A stretch of 64,000 nt of DNA from Saccharopolyspora spinosa NRRL 18395 (GCF_000194155.1 NZ_GL877879.1:137205-201204); one strand, 5' to 3'; shown: positions 49,320 through 58,462, numbered from the stretch's first letter. The notes: generated by a model from the letters alone, not told the origin. Translations and numbers: made by a program.

Positions 49320-49880
49320 GTGGAGCCGACTGATGCAGTCCTGGCCACGCGCATCGCGACCGGCGACACCGGTGCCTTCGAGCTGGTGGTGCGCCGGTAT
49401 TCCGAGGGGATCTTCGGCATGGCGCTGCGGATGCTCGGCGACCGGGTCGAGGCGGAGGACGTGGTGCAGGACGCGTTCATCGCGGTGTGGCGGCGGGCCG
49501 GTGAACTCGCCGAACCGGCCGCCCTGCGGAGCTGGTTGTTCAAGGTCGCCCACCGGTACTGCCTGATCGTGCTGCGCCGCCGGCGGACGCGCCGCACCGC
49601 TCCCGTCGGTGTGATCCCCGAGCACCGGCCCGCGGTCGGGTCCGCCGCGCTGATCGCCGATCCGCAGCGGGTCGCGGAGGCGGCAGAGGGTGTGCTGGCG
49701 CTGCGGCGCGCGCTCGCTGTCCTGCCGAGCCGGCAGCGCGATGTCTGGCTGCTCGCGGAGGTCGACGGCCTGTCCTACGTCGAGATCGGCCAGCGCGTCG
49801 GTGCCGGTGAGCAGGCGGTGCGAGGTCGGCTTTCGCGGGCCAGGGCCAGCCTCGCCAGCATGATGCGGGCCTGGCGCTGA
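49320..49880 (+). CDS. ECF-type RNA polymerase sigma factor
   Basis: 186 aa. Region 2: LVVRRYSEGIFGMALRMLGD then AEDVVQDAFIAVWRRAGEL, the -10 recognition part. Region 4: LAVLPSRQRDVWLLAEVDGL followed by SYVEIGQRVGAGEQAVRGRL, the -35 helix-turn-helix. GTG at 49320 has AGGGGAG at good spacing; longer starts upstream lack similarity. No linked anti-sigma gene. Confidence 0.88.
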   Translation: MEPTDAVLATRIATGDTGAFELVVRRYSEGIFGMALRMLGDRVEAEDVVQDAFIAVWRRAGELAEPAALRSWLFKVAHRYCLIVLRRRRTRRTAPVGVIPEHRPAVGSAALIADPQRVAEAAEGVLALRRALAVLPSRQRDVWLLAEVDGLSYVEIGQRVGAGEQAVRGRLSRARASLASMMRAWR

Positions 49881-49924
49881 CCCCCGCTGTCGAGCGCTGT
49901 CGGGTGACCGGTAGCCTAGCTGGC

Positions 49925-50010
49925 GGTAGCGTGTCCGAGCGGCCGAAGGAGCGCGCCTCGAAAGCGCGTGTGGTTAACAGCCACCGTGGGTTCGAATCCC
50001 ACCGCTACCG
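49925..50010 (+). tRNA. tRNA-Ser(CGA)
   Basis: 86-nt class II tRNA: acceptor GGTAGCG / CGCTACC, anticodon loop CTCGAAA (CGA), long variable arm, T-arm GGGTTCGAATCCC. CCA not encoded. Confidence 0.96.
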
Positions 50011-50015
50011 CTCGC

Positions 50016-50051
50016 AAGGGCCGGTTCCCGTGAAGACGGGGACCGGCCCTT
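50016..50051 (+). terminator. Terminator after tRNA-Ser(CGA)
   Basis: AAGGGCCGGTTCCCGT and ACGGGGACCGGCCCTT pair around GAAG with one mismatch. Confidence 0.85.
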
Positions 50052-50210
50052 GATCATGCGGTCCCAGTTGGTCTTGTTAGGCGGGCATCAGGGCACCGGT
50101 CACAACCCGGTCGGCTTGCGCGACGCCATTCAGGTAGATCATCTCGTGCTTCCTGACCCCGGGGCTAGCTCTGCGCGGCACACAACGGCACGAACCCCCG
50201 GCGGTCCTGG

Positions 50211-50741
50211 TCAGGGCTGGTACCGTGCGGCGATCTTGGTGACCTGGCCATTTTCTTCGAGCCAGATCTTGGCCGACTGGTTTCCCTGCTGAGTGAAATC
50301 GTCCAAGGTGACCGGAACTACACCCAGTCCCTCCGAGCCGAGCTGGGGTGAGCCGGTCGGCGTGGCACCTTCGAACGGGCTGAGAAACTGGACATCCGGA
50401 GCGAGCGCGGCGACCTGAACCGGTCCGCCGGTGCTAACCGGGTGGGGCGCCGACATGGAGGAGTCATCCATCCTGCCTTCGACCCAGGAGACCATCCATG
50501 CCCCGTTGTTCTTGGCGAACTCCAGATCGACGGCAACGTCGACGGCGTGGATGTTCGGGGCCACGGCGCCTGCCCTGGCGTCCGTCTCGGGGTTGGTAAT
50601 GATCGCGGCGCCTGCCGCCGATCCAGGCGGGGTAGGCGCCGATGTCGGCTGTCCGGCCAGGGACGTGCACCCGCTCACGAACACCGCTGCGGCCAGCAGC
50701 CCGCCGGGGATCAGAACGGCTATTCGGCTGATCTTGCGCAT
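50211..50741 (-). CDS. Putative lipoprotein
   Basis: 176 aa. Signal MRKISRIAVLIPGGLLAAA with lipobox VSGC (Cys25), a Pro/Thr/Gly-rich linker, then a compact domain containing DLEFAKNNGAWMVSWVEGRM and a final IWLEENGQVTKIAARYQP. SD GGAGA before the ATG. Surface-anchored; no family recognised. Confidence 0.75.
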   Translation of the reverse strand: MRKISRIAVLIPGGLLAAAVFVSGCTSLAGQPTSAPTPPGSAAGAAIITNPETDARAGAVAPNIHAVDVAVDLEFAKNNGAWMVSWVEGRMDDSSMSAPHPVSTGGPVQVAALAPDVQFLSPFEGATPTGSPQLGSEGLGVVPVTLDDFTQQGNQSAKIWLEENGQVTKIAARYQP

Positions 50742-51071
50742 TTGTTTCTCCTACAACCGGGTTGTTTCCGACTCTTCGATCAGGCAGACGTGTCGGGGCC
50801 GTTGCGATTGTCAGCGGTCGGCAAAATCATCCAAAGCGGTTCTACCACCCGAACGGGCGTCGCTGGTGCCTAGATGGCCAGGACCGTGCGGAACGGTTGG
50901 CGGCTCGCGGCCATGAGCCGCATCGCGGCAAGAAGGTCCCCTGGTGCGGAGAAAGTCTTAGTAGCGCAACAGGAGGTTGAGATACTGGCATGTTCACGTG
51001 ATCGTGTTTTCCCGCTCGCTTTTCGGCGGTAGCTTCTCGTCGATCAGGTCGCTTGGCGAGGGGAAGCCAAA
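50742..51071. other. Intergenic region between divergent secreted-protein genes
   Basis: 330 bp; nothing beyond presumed promoters of the lipoprotein and nuclease genes. Confidence 0.3.
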
Positions 51072-52868
51072 ATGCGCATCACGTCGTTGCTGACCGCCAC
51101 CGCAGCGGCGCTGCTGGTGGCGCCGATCATGGCGGCCGCGGCGCCGCAGCAGCAGGCCCGCATCCACGACGTCCAGGGGACCACGCGGGTTTCGCCGCTG
51201 GCCGGCCAGCGGGTGGCCGGGGTGCCGGGAGTGGTCACCGGCGTGCGCGGTTTCGGCTCGTCCCGCGGGTTCTGGCTCCAGGACCCGGAACCCGACGCGG
51301 ACCCCCGCACCAGCGAAGGGCTCTTCGTGTTCACCGGGAAGCAGACCCCGGCGGTGGCGGTCGGCGACGCGGTCGCGGTCTCCGGGCTGGTCGCGGAGTA
51401 CTACCCGACGGCCGAGGGCGAGACGCCGGAGACCACGCCGAACCAGTCGGTCACCGAGCTCACCGAGGCGACCTGGCAGGCCACCGGCAAGGGCAGCGTC
51501 CCGGCCGAGGTGCTCGGGGCGGACACCGTCCCTGCCGAGTTCGCGTTGCTGGAAGGCAACATCGACAAGCGCGAGCTGGAGCCGCAGCGATTCGCGCTGG
51601 ACTACTTCGAGTCGCGCGAGGGGATGCTGCTGCGCGTCGAGGACGTGCGGGTCGTCGCGCCGACCGACGCCTACCGCGCGCTGTGGATCACCAGCAAGCC
51701 GGAGCAGAACGCGAACGGCCGCGGCGGCACCACCTACACCGGCTACGCCGAAGCCAACGCCGGGCGGCTGAAGGTCGAGTCGCTGTCGGACGCGCCGTTC
51801 CCCGCCGCGAACGTCGGTGACCGGCTGCGCGGCAGCACCGAAGGACCACTGGACTACACGCGCTTCGGTGGGTACGTGCTGGAGGCCGGGCGGCTGGGCG
51901 AGCACGTGCCGGGCGGCCTTCAGCCGGAGACGACGCGGCCGCAGGGACGCGACGAGCTCGCCGTCGCCACGTACAACGTCGAGAACCTCGCCCCGTGCGC
52001 CGACCAGGCCAAGTTCGACCGGCTCGCCGAGGGCGTCGTCGACCGGCTCGCCACGCCGGACATCGTTGCGCTGGAAGAAGTTCAGGACAACTCCGGGCCG
52101 ACCGACGACGGCGTGGTGGCCGCGGCGCAGACGCTACAGCGGCTCACCGACGCGATCGTGGCGGCGGGCGGGCCGCGCTACCAGTGGCGGCAGATCGACC
52201 CGCAGAACAACGCCGACGGCGGGCAGCCCGGCGGGAACATCCGGGTGGCCTTCCTGTTCAACCCGGCCCGGGTGTCCTTTGTGGATCGTCCGGGCGGCGA
52301 CGCGACCACGCCGGTGCACCCGGTGGCCCACGGCCAGCGGATCGCACTGAGCGCCTCGCCGGGGCGCATCGACCCGGCCAACGAGGCGTGGCGAGACAGC
52401 CGCAAGCCGCTGGCGGGCGAGTTCCTGTTCCACGACACGCCGGTGATCGTGGTGGCCAACCACTTCAACTCCAAGGGCGGTGACCAGCCGCTGCACGGCC
52501 GCCTCCAGCCGCCGGCGAGGTCGTCGGAGGAGCAGCGGGAGCGGCAGGCCCAGGCGGTTCGTGTCTTCGTCGACGAGGCGCGGGCGGTCAACGACGAGGC
52601 CGCGGTTGTGGTGCTCGGCGACCTCAACGACTACGGCTTCGCCCCGCCACTCGCGGCGCTGACCACCGGGGGAGCACTGGTGCCGCTGGCCGGCTCGCTG
52701 CCGCCCGCCGAGCGCTACAGCTACGTCTACGAGGGCAATTCCCAGCAGCTGGACCACATCCTGGCCGCCCCGTCGATTACGGCGGAGTACGACGTCGTCC
52801 ACATCAACGCGGAGTTCGCCGACCAGGCCAGCGACCACGACCCCCAGGTCGCCCGCCTCCAGTTCTAG
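51072..52868 (+). CDS. Secreted endonuclease/exonuclease/phosphatase-family nuclease
   Basis: 598 aa. Sec signal peptide of about 24 residues (ends AAAAP). An OB/YhcR-like N-terminal part (about 30-290: QRVAGVPGVVTGVRGFGSSR) precedes the EEP catalytic domain: ATYNVENL, ALEEVQDN (metal Glu), NHFNSKGGDQ, GDLNDYG and SDHDPQ (catalytic Asp-His). This is the ExeM/NucH-type extracellular DNase layout, active outside the cell. Ends without anchor. Confidence 0.92.
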   Translation: MRITSLLTATAAALLVAPIMAAAAPQQQARIHDVQGTTRVSPLAGQRVAGVPGVVTGVRGFGSSRGFWLQDPEPDADPRTSEGLFVFTGKQTPAVAVGDAVAVSGLVAEYYPTAEGETPETTPNQSVTELTEATWQATGKGSVPAEVLGADTVPAEFALLEGNIDKRELEPQRFALDYFESREGMLLRVEDVRVVAPTDAYRALWITSKPEQNANGRGGTTYTGYAEANAGRLKVESLSDAPFPAANVGDRLRGSTEGPLDYTRFGGYVLEAGRLGEHVPGGLQPETTRPQGRDELAVATYNVENLAPCADQAKFDRLAEGVVDRLATPDIVALEEVQDNSGPTDDGVVAAAQTLQRLTDAIVAAGGPRYQWRQIDPQNNADGGQPGGNIRVAFLFNPARVSFVDRPGGDATTPVHPVAHGQRIALSASPGRIDPANEAWRDSRKPLAGEFLFHDTPVIVVANHFNSKGGDQPLHGRLQPPARSSEEQRERQAQAVRVFVDEARAVNDEAAVVVLGDLNDYGFAPPLAALTTGGALVPLAGSLPPAERYSYVYEGNSQQLDHILAAPSITAEYDVVHINAEFADQASDHDPQVARLQF

Positions 52869-52919
52869 CCTGTTTCCAGGCTCGTTCCTGCCGGGCGGTT
52901 CCGGTGGCCGCCGCAGCGA

Positions 52920-53021
52920 GAGTGGCTTGGTTCTGCCTCGCCTACCGGTGTGAAGCGAACGGACTGTTCACGTCAATAGGCGAGGCGAACGGTCCGTTCG
53001 CTCCATGCCAGCACCTTCCAA
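52920..53021 (+). repeat. Dispersed 102-bp repeat, family B
   Basis: Gap-free partner of 7617-7718 (roughly 80% by hand). It contains the palindrome GCGAACGGTCCGTTCGC. Located between convergent genes. Confidence 0.75.
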
Positions 53022-53077
53022 AGCAGCGTGTTCAGCACCCACGGGTGCTCACGGGCCGTCACCTGCGCATACGTCGT

Positions 53078-54445
53078 TCAAGGGCGGATGTTCTGGTTGA
53101 GGTGGAAGAGGTTTTGCGGGTTGTACTCGCGTTTCACCTGGACCAGCCGGTCAAAGTTCCCCTTGTAGTTCGCCTTGATCCGGTCCTGGTCGTCGCCGGC
53201 CATGAAGTTGACGTACCCGCCCTCCTCGCTATGCGGCGCGGTCGCGGCGTAGTAGTCGCGCACCCAGGCGATGTTGGCTTCGTTGTCCGCCGGGTCGGGC
53301 CACATCCCGGCGATGACGCCCGCAAAGTTCGCATCCCGGTAGGCGAACGCCGTCGCATCCGCCGCGACCCGGTGGCAAGCTCCGTCGATCGGGTAGATGT
53401 GCACCGTCGAGTTCAACGCCGGCACCTTCGGGCCGAACTGGGCGTGCGCGGCGATCATCTCGTCGGTCAGCTCGACGACGAAGTTGGCCTTCCAGTAGTG
53501 CTGGAGACCAGGCGGGACGAGCGCGTCGAACGCGCTGTTGAGCCGCGGATAAGGCATCGGGCCCACGTGTTCGGCGACGATCGGCGCGATGTCGCGTAGC
53601 GGCTGGACGACGGCCGGGCCCGCGTCCATCGGCCCGGTCCAGCAGGCGACCATCGCGATCAGCACGTCGCCGTGCCGGTTCTCGGGGATGAACGGCAGCG
53701 GTGGCGCGATCTGGAAAGCGGGGAACGCGCTGAACTCTTCCGGGGCGCGGGTGATGATCTCGCGGAAGGCCCGCAGCACGTTCGAGGCCTGGTCCACGTC
53801 GAAGAAGATCAGGCCGCCGTAGATGTCGCGCACCGGGGCGAGCCGGTACTCGAACGAGGTCACCACGCCGAAGTTGCCGCCACCGCCGCGCAACGCCCAG
53901 AACAGGTCCTCGTGCTGCCGCTCATCGGCCACGACCAGCTCACCGGCCGCGGTCACGACGTCCGCGGAGACCAGGTTGTCGCAGGACAGGCCCAGGCCGC
54001 GGGCGAGGTGCCCGATGCCACCGCCGAGGGTGAGCCCGCCGATGCCCGTGGTGGAGATGAGGCCGCCGGTGGTGGCCAGCCCGAAAGCGTGAGTGGCGGC
54101 GTCGACGTCGCCCCAGGTCGTGCCGCCTTCGGCCCGCGCGGTCCGGCTGCCCGGCGAAACCCGCACGCCGTGCATCGGAGTCAGGTCGAGCACTACGCCG
54201 TCGTCGCAGGTCCCGAACCCGGGCACGCTGTGACCACCACCGCGCACGGCGAGGTCGAGCCCGTTCTCCCGCGCGTAGGCGACGGTGGCGACGACGTCCC
54301 CGGCGTTCACGCACCGCACGACGACCTGCGGCCGACGGTCGATCATGGCGTTGTAAACGCTTCGGGCCTGCTCGAAACCGTCGTCCTGCCGGCTGATCAC
54401 GGCCCCGCGAACCCGCTCCCGCAACGTCTCGATCGTCAAGTCCAT
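53078..54445 (-). CDS. FAD-linked oxidase, berberine-bridge-like
   Basis: 455 aa. The PCMH-type FAD domain has AVRGGGHSVPGF (His72, a flavin attachment position in this family), GGLTLGGGIGHLARGLGLS and ALRGGGGNFGVVTSFEYRL. The C-terminus has the BBE motif NPQNLFHLNQNI, including the family Tyr/Asn neighbourhood (REYNPQN). No signal peptide. It oxidises an alcohol or sugar-like substrate using O2; exact substrate unknown. ATG at 54445 best fits the family start, though an earlier in-frame ATG exists. Confidence 0.88.
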   Translation of the reverse strand: MDLTIETLRERVRGAVISRQDDGFEQARSVYNAMIDRRPQVVVRCVNAGDVVATVAYARENGLDLAVRGGGHSVPGFGTCDDGVVLDLTPMHGVRVSPGSRTARAEGGTTWGDVDAATHAFGLATTGGLISTTGIGGLTLGGGIGHLARGLGLSCDNLVSADVVTAAGELVVADERQHEDLFWALRGGGGNFGVVTSFEYRLAPVRDIYGGLIFFDVDQASNVLRAFREIITRAPEEFSAFPAFQIAPPLPFIPENRHGDVLIAMVACWTGPMDAGPAVVQPLRDIAPIVAEHVGPMPYPRLNSAFDALVPPGLQHYWKANFVVELTDEMIAAHAQFGPKVPALNSTVHIYPIDGACHRVAADATAFAYRDANFAGVIAGMWPDPADNEANIAWVRDYYAATAPHSEEGGYVNFMAGDDQDRIKANYKGNFDRLVQVKREYNPQNLFHLNQNIRP

Positions 54446-54540
54446 CGGAGCCACCCCGCCCGGGAGAACCAGTGCCATCGCAACCAACGGTGCGGCGAGC
54501 CGACCATGCGGGACAGGGACGTATGGCCCGGAAACACGCG

Positions 54541-54576
54541 AAAGAGCCCCGGTCGCGATGTCGCGTCCGGGGCTCT
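54541..54576 (-). terminator. Terminator of tRNA-Ser(GGA)
   Basis: AGAGCCCCGG / CCGGGGCTCT arms directly after the tRNA 3' end on the minus strand. Confidence 0.75.
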
Positions 54577-54582
54577 GACCAG

Positions 54583-54668
54583 CGGAGGATACGGGATTCG
54601 AACCCGTGAGGGCTATTAACCCAACACGATTTCCAATCGTGCGCCTTAGGCCGCTCGGCCAATCCTCC
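54583..54668 (-). tRNA. tRNA-Ser(GGA)
   Basis: 86-nt class II tRNA on the minus strand: acceptor GGAGGAT / ATCCTCC, anticodon loop TTGGAAA (GGA), T-arm GGGTTCGAATCCC. A broken integrase lies 119 bp beyond its 5' end. Confidence 0.95.
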
Positions 54669-54787
54669 GTGCGGAAGCCTAGCAGGGCGGCTGTTGAGCA
54701 GGAGGTATGGGTCGTGACCTGGGGCGACGGGTGGACGTCGGGATCTTGCACAGCGCTCGGAGACAACACGATTCGAGGATCTGTGAC

Positions 54788-55696
54788 ATGGGGACGACGA
54801 ACACGACGGCCGCAGTCTGGGACATGCTGGCGCAGCGCTGGCGCAAGACGATCAAGGCCAAGAACCTCTCGCCGAACACGGAGCGTGGCTACCTCTACAC
54901 CGCGCAGCGGTGGGCCGACTGGCTCACCGAACAGGGGCTCGACTTCGAACCGGACCGGGTCAAGCCGCACCACATCGACGACTTCATCGAGGCGACCAGC
55001 GCCGCCAACGGCGCACACCACTACCGCAACCTCCGCGTGTTCTTCGGCTGGCTGGTCAAGCGGGACGAGATGCCGTCGAACCCGATGGACAAGACCGAGC
55101 CGCCCCAAGTGCCGGAGAAGATCACGCCGCTGTTGTCCGACGAGGATTACGCTCGGGTGCTTGCGGTGTGCCGCGTCGCGACTTCGCTTCGCGGCGAGAC
55201 ACCGCGATCATCCTGCTGTTCATTGACACGGGACCGCGAGTGTCAGAGGCAGCCTCGCTGAAACTTTCTGATGTCGACCTTCAGACGCGCCGGATTCAAG
55301 TCCGGGGCAAGGGAGACAAGGTTCGTGTTGTCGGGATTGGCAATAGCACCGGGCTCGTGCTGGCTCACTATCTCAAGGAACGGGAGAAGCATTCGGACGG
55401 GAACGCGCCTGCATGTGGCTATCCTCGGCCGCGATCTCGCGCTCAAGACAGACGGCATCAAGAACATGCTCCGCCGCAGGGGCACGCAGGCCGGTATCGC
55501 TGGCTCACTCCGTGCACACCGCTTCCGGCACGATTTCTCGCACCGCTGGCAGGATGTGTGCGGCAGTGAGGACGGGCTGATGATGATCGCCGGATGGAGC
55601 TCCACCAAGATAGCTCGCCACTACGGCAAGCAAGCCGCAGCCAGACGAGCCCTCAATGAGCAGGCTCGCCTCGGCATCGCCGACCGCATCGCCTAA
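54788..55696 (+). pseudogene. Tyrosine recombinase/integrase with two frameshifts
   Basis: Three frames must be joined: residues up to DEDYARVLAVCR (core-binding domain), then RDTAIILLFIDTGPRVSEAA with the first catalytic Arg, shift near 55180, then from about 55400 LGRDLALKTDGIKNML, HRFRHDFSHRW and WSSTKIARHYGK, which hold HxxR, the Trp in place of His, and the Tyr. All catalytic motifs are recognisable, so the decay is recent. It resembles XerC/phage-type integrases and likely served an older element at tRNA-Ser(GGA). Confidence 0.85.
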
Positions 55697-55704
55697 TCGG
55701 GTGC

Positions 55705-56003
55705 ATGGCGGCAAGCAAGAACCTCACCCCAGCACAGCGCAAAATCCGGTCCTACGCAGCGGCACACGCCCGGTGGGCCCACGTCTCGGCCCCACGGCCG
55801 AGACCGCGTCGGCACGCCGAGCCGCACTCGAACGATTCGAGCGCCAGGTTGACCCCGACGGTGTCCTTCAGCCCGAGGAACGTGCCCGAGGAGCGGAGTC
55901 GGCGCGCAAGGCTTACTTCCGTGCTCTTGCGCGCAAGAGCGCCAGGGTGCGCCGGCGAGGTCCGAGATCGGCAACCAAGCTCGGATGCAGTTCCGCGGAA
56001 TGA
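55705..56003 (+). pseudogene. Frameshifted small conserved actinobacterial protein
   Basis: MAASKNLTPAQRKIRSYAAA then HARWAH in one frame continues after about 55790 in another as RRAALERFERQVDPDGVLQP and RKAYFRALARKSAR. Together they resemble a small conserved hypothetical protein I know from many actinobacteria. One frameshift disrupts it. A terminator follows. Confidence 0.65.
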
Positions 56004-56004
56004 C

Positions 56005-56041
56005 AAGCGCCTCGCCCGGCATCTTGCCGGGCGGGCGCTTT
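56005..56041 (+). terminator. Terminator after the frameshifted gene
   Basis: AAGCGCC-T-CGCCCGGC and GCCGGGCG-G-GCGCTT pair around ATCTT. Confidence 0.75.
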
Positions 56042-56051
56042 GGCCTGATGG

Positions 56052-56258
56052 TCAGCCGTCCAGCTCACCGGCCTTGACGGCCGTCACGAAGGTCGACCAG
56101 GTTCGGCGGCTGAACGTCAGAATCGGACTTGCCTCACCGAGCTTGGAGTCACGAACCCCGCGCGCCGCAGGCGCTTCGCCAATTTCGACGCAGTTGTCGT
56201 TACCGCTGCTGCGGCTCGACTTGCGCCAGGTCACCGGTCCCAGGTCAGGGGCACGCAT
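56052..56258 (-). CDS. DUF397 protein
   Basis: 68 aa. WRKSSRSSGNDNCVEIGEAP and VRDSKLGEASPILTFSRRTW followed by FVTAVKAGE are diagnostic. DUF397 proteins pair with XRE-DUF5753 regulators (as here, 12 bp upstream) in antibiotic and development control; some act as toxin-antitoxin-like pairs. Confidence 0.9.
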   Translation of the reverse strand: MRAPDLGPVTWRKSSRSSGNDNCVEIGEAPAARGVRDSKLGEASPILTFSRRTWSTFVTAVKAGELDG

Positions 56259-56270
56259 GTTACTGCTCCC

Positions 56271-57116
56271 TCACTCAAGCTCACTGGCTCGTTGTTCGAG
56301 CATTCGCGCCGACTCTCTGTCATCGAGAGCAGCAACCCTCAGCCTATCGAACGCCTGGACGTACACGTTGGTGTGATTGGGGCGGTCCAGGTAGTCGGCG
56401 TCCGTCAGCCCTTCGAGGTAGGTGTAGGTCGCCACCGGATCAGCGAGGTGCAGCACGGTGAACGGTGTTCCGAGAGCAGCGTGCTCGCCCTTGGTGTACG
56501 GCAGGACTTGAACCGTGACGTGGCGGAGCTCTGTCAGCTCCCGGATGTGTCGCAACTGCTCGCGCAGGGTGTCTCGCCCGCCAACCTCGCAATACAGCAC
56601 GCCTTCGCCGAGAACGACCGAGATCTCTCGATTGCTGTTCCGGACGATCGTTTCGCCACGTCGGGCGCGTTCGGCCGCTCGTTCGTAGATCTCGGGCAAC
56701 GGCGTGACCAGCGAGGTGGACAGGATGGCGCGGGCGTACGCCTCGGTCTGCATGATGCCTGGCACGAGGTCGACCTTGTAAGCCTTCACCTCGGCTGCCG
56801 CAGCTTCGAGGGCAGCGTAGGTCTTCGCCCAGTCTGGTACGCGGCTTGGTCGATCTCTCTTGCGAGCGTCCGACGCCAGCTGGCGAAGCTTGTTGGCTTC
56901 GTCTTCGTCCGTGATCCCGAAGTGGTCGATCAAGACGTCCATTTCGGCTGCGGCGACCGTGAGCTCGCCCTTCTCGACACGCGTGAGCTTGCCGGGGTAC
57001 CAGTCAAGCCGGTCGGCGATCGTCTTTGGCTTGACGTCGTGTTGCTCGCGGAGTTCGCGCAGCAGTAGGCCCAGCTGGACGCGTCGGACTGCTGGGTTGT
57101 TCTCCGGGGTAACCAT
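56271..57116 (-). CDS. XRE regulator with DUF5753 domain
   Basis: 281 aa. Helix-turn-helix at 10-70 (LGLLLRELREQHDVKPKTIA, DRLDWYPGKLTRVEKGE). DUF5753 from about 95: VPGIMQTEAYARAILST, LREQLRHIRELTELRHVTVQ, and the terminal FDRLRVAALDDRESARML. Start ATG at 57116 with GAGGGAG. Operon with DUF397; such pairs are numerous in actinobacteria and control neighbouring genes. The upstream region contains TTCAA...TTGAA inverted elements. Confidence 0.92.
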   Translation of the reverse strand: MVTPENNPAVRRVQLGLLLRELREQHDVKPKTIADRLDWYPGKLTRVEKGELTVAAAEMDVLIDHFGITDEDEANKLRQLASDARKRDRPSRVPDWAKTYAALEAAAAEVKAYKVDLVPGIMQTEAYARAILSTSLVTPLPEIYERAAERARRGETIVRNSNREISVVLGEGVLYCEVGGRDTLREQLRHIRELTELRHVTVQVLPYTKGEHAALGTPFTVLHLADPVATYTYLEGLTDADYLDRPNHTNVYVQAFDRLRVAALDDRESARMLEQRASELE

Positions 57117-57327
57117 CGCTCCCTCTCGTTGTGTCGGCGGGTCGCATCCTGCCTGGTCTCTCGCTGCGATCCTCCAAGATCCCTCTTTCGGAGTATTACA
57201 AACCTTCAATTGCAACTTGTAGTTTGAATCTTGTCGTTGTGATGCTCATGTGCCTAGTGGGCACAGAGTCGAGAGCAGCCGCGACTCGCGTTCATGGCTG
57301 AGTTCGAGCACGAAGGGAAGACCTGAT

Positions 57328-57484
57328 GGTCGGGGAACGGCAGATTGACTCGTGGCCGGAAGCGTGGCTGCGTCCGCACTTGGATGCTTTGCGGACGAGC
57401 GTCCGGGCCGGCTTTCGGTTCCGTTATCTGCCAGGGCCCGCCAACGTTCTCGCCGTGCAGGGCATGCGAGTCAGCGATGGGTGA
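57328..57484 (+). CDS. Tiny protein 1 of overlapping row
   Basis: 51 aa: RQIDSWPEAWLRPHLDALRT, VRAGFRFRYLPGPANVLAVQ. ATG at 57328 has GAAGGGAAG upstream. The stop overlaps the next start (GTGATG). Similar tiny genes follow XRE regulators in actinobacterial elements; no function known. Confidence 0.55.
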
Positions 57485-57708
57485 TGGACATGTTCATGGC
57501 GAGCGCGGCTGACGACGCCATCGCTGCCCGGTTCCGGATTGAGGATCTGGAACTCGGTTCTCCGCCGGCCGTCTGGCACAGGCACGGCCCGGTCGCTGAC
57601 GTTGTTCCGGCCTTGCTGGAACTGCCGCCACACAACTCGCCGGGTGCCCCTCGCTTGGCGAGGTCGCCGGTTTCTGAGCTGTGGCTGCCCGGCGATCCGC
57701 TGCGGTGA
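57481..57708 (+). CDS. Tiny protein 2 of overlapping row
   Basis: 75 aa from GTG 57481 (or ATG 57484): DAIAARFRIEDLELGSPPAV, VPALLELPPHNSPGAPRLAR. The stop overlaps the next GTG. No family recognised. Confidence 0.5.
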   Translation: MMDMFMASAADDAIAARFRIEDLELGSPPAVWHRHGPVADVVPALLELPPHNSPGAPRLARSPVSELWLPGDPLR

Positions 57709-57911
57709 CCAAGCTCCGGTCGGATGCGGTGTGCCCGGGGTTGTTTACCGCCCGGTTGCATCGCGTGTCGCGGGTGAACGTCGAGCGGTTGTTGTTCGGG
57801 CCGGATCGGGTCCGGCTTGCTCTTGCTGATTGCGGTGCCGTGTGTACGCCGCCGCATCCATCTGTGGTCGGGCGCTTGCCGAGGTGCTCGCGATGTTTCG
57901 GAAAGGACTGA
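57705..57911 (+). CDS. Tiny Cys-rich protein 3 of overlapping row
   Basis: 68 aa from a GTG overlapping the previous stop. Contains five Cys (CPGLF, CGAVC, CSRC), the last four grouped toward the C-terminus (VCTPPHPSV, LPRCSRCFGKD), possibly a zinc site. The next gene starts inside it at 57893. Confidence 0.5.
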   Translation: MTKLRSDAVCPGLFTARLHRVSRVNVERLLFGPDRVRLALADCGAVCTPPHPSVVGRLPRCSRCFGKD

Positions 57912-58162
57912 ACTGGGGTGTCTTCTTTACTTCTGTTTTAGCCGGCTTGCTGCCTGGTGCCGGGTTGCTGCTCTTCGTTGGGTGGCGGATGCAGATCGCT
58001 GAGCCGGGTGGTCAGCATGCCGGCGCTGGTGAGGGCGCGTTGACGGTGGCGCACCTGCTCGACCGGGTCGAGAAAGAGCGCAGGCAGGTAGCCGAGAGCA
58101 CAGGGCGGCATGCGTTGCGTGAAGACGTTGCGGCGAAGATCGCCGCGATTGTCGGGATCTAG
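57893..58162 (+). CDS. Single-helix membrane protein 4 of overlapping row
   Basis: 89 aa. One N-terminal helix (WGVFFTSVLAGLLPGAGLLL) and a charged helical tail (VAHLLDRVEKERRQVAESTG). Overlaps the previous gene by 19 bp. Type of protein common in actinobacterial elements; function unknown. Confidence 0.6.
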   Translation: MFRKGLNWGVFFTSVLAGLLPGAGLLLFVGWRMQIAEPGGQHAGAGEGALTVAHLLDRVEKERRQVAESTGRHALREDVAAKIAAIVGI

Positions 58163-58216
58163 ACGAGTAATTCCAAATTCCTGCGAGCATGAGGCGAGGG
58201 GGTCCATGATCCGTTT

Positions 58217-58462
58217 GTGACGACAGACCTGGACACCCTCGTGATCGCACTCTACGTCAAAATCGACGATGACCTGGCCGGTTCGGCCACGAATTTCTGG
58301 CGCAGGACACTAGTCGAGGTATCCGGCCGTTCCTATGGAGCTGTGCGCCTGCTGCTCCAAGAAGCCGGCGCCGAGTTCCGTCCGCCTGGTGCTCCCTCCA
58401 AAACGACAACTAACTCCACGCCGCAGCGCCCAGAACCGACCTTGCCCCGTGTCGCGCTATGA
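58217..58462 (+). pseudogene. Transposase (IS982-type) N-terminal remnant fused to HTH-like tail
   Basis: MTTDLDTLVIALYVKIDD matches the N-terminus I recall for IS982-family transposases. It then turns into unrelated VSGRSYGAVRLLLQEAGAEF, which looks like a small helix-turn-helix end. No DDE domain or terminal inverted repeats found. Likely chimera from an IS insertion and deletion. Confidence 0.5.
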
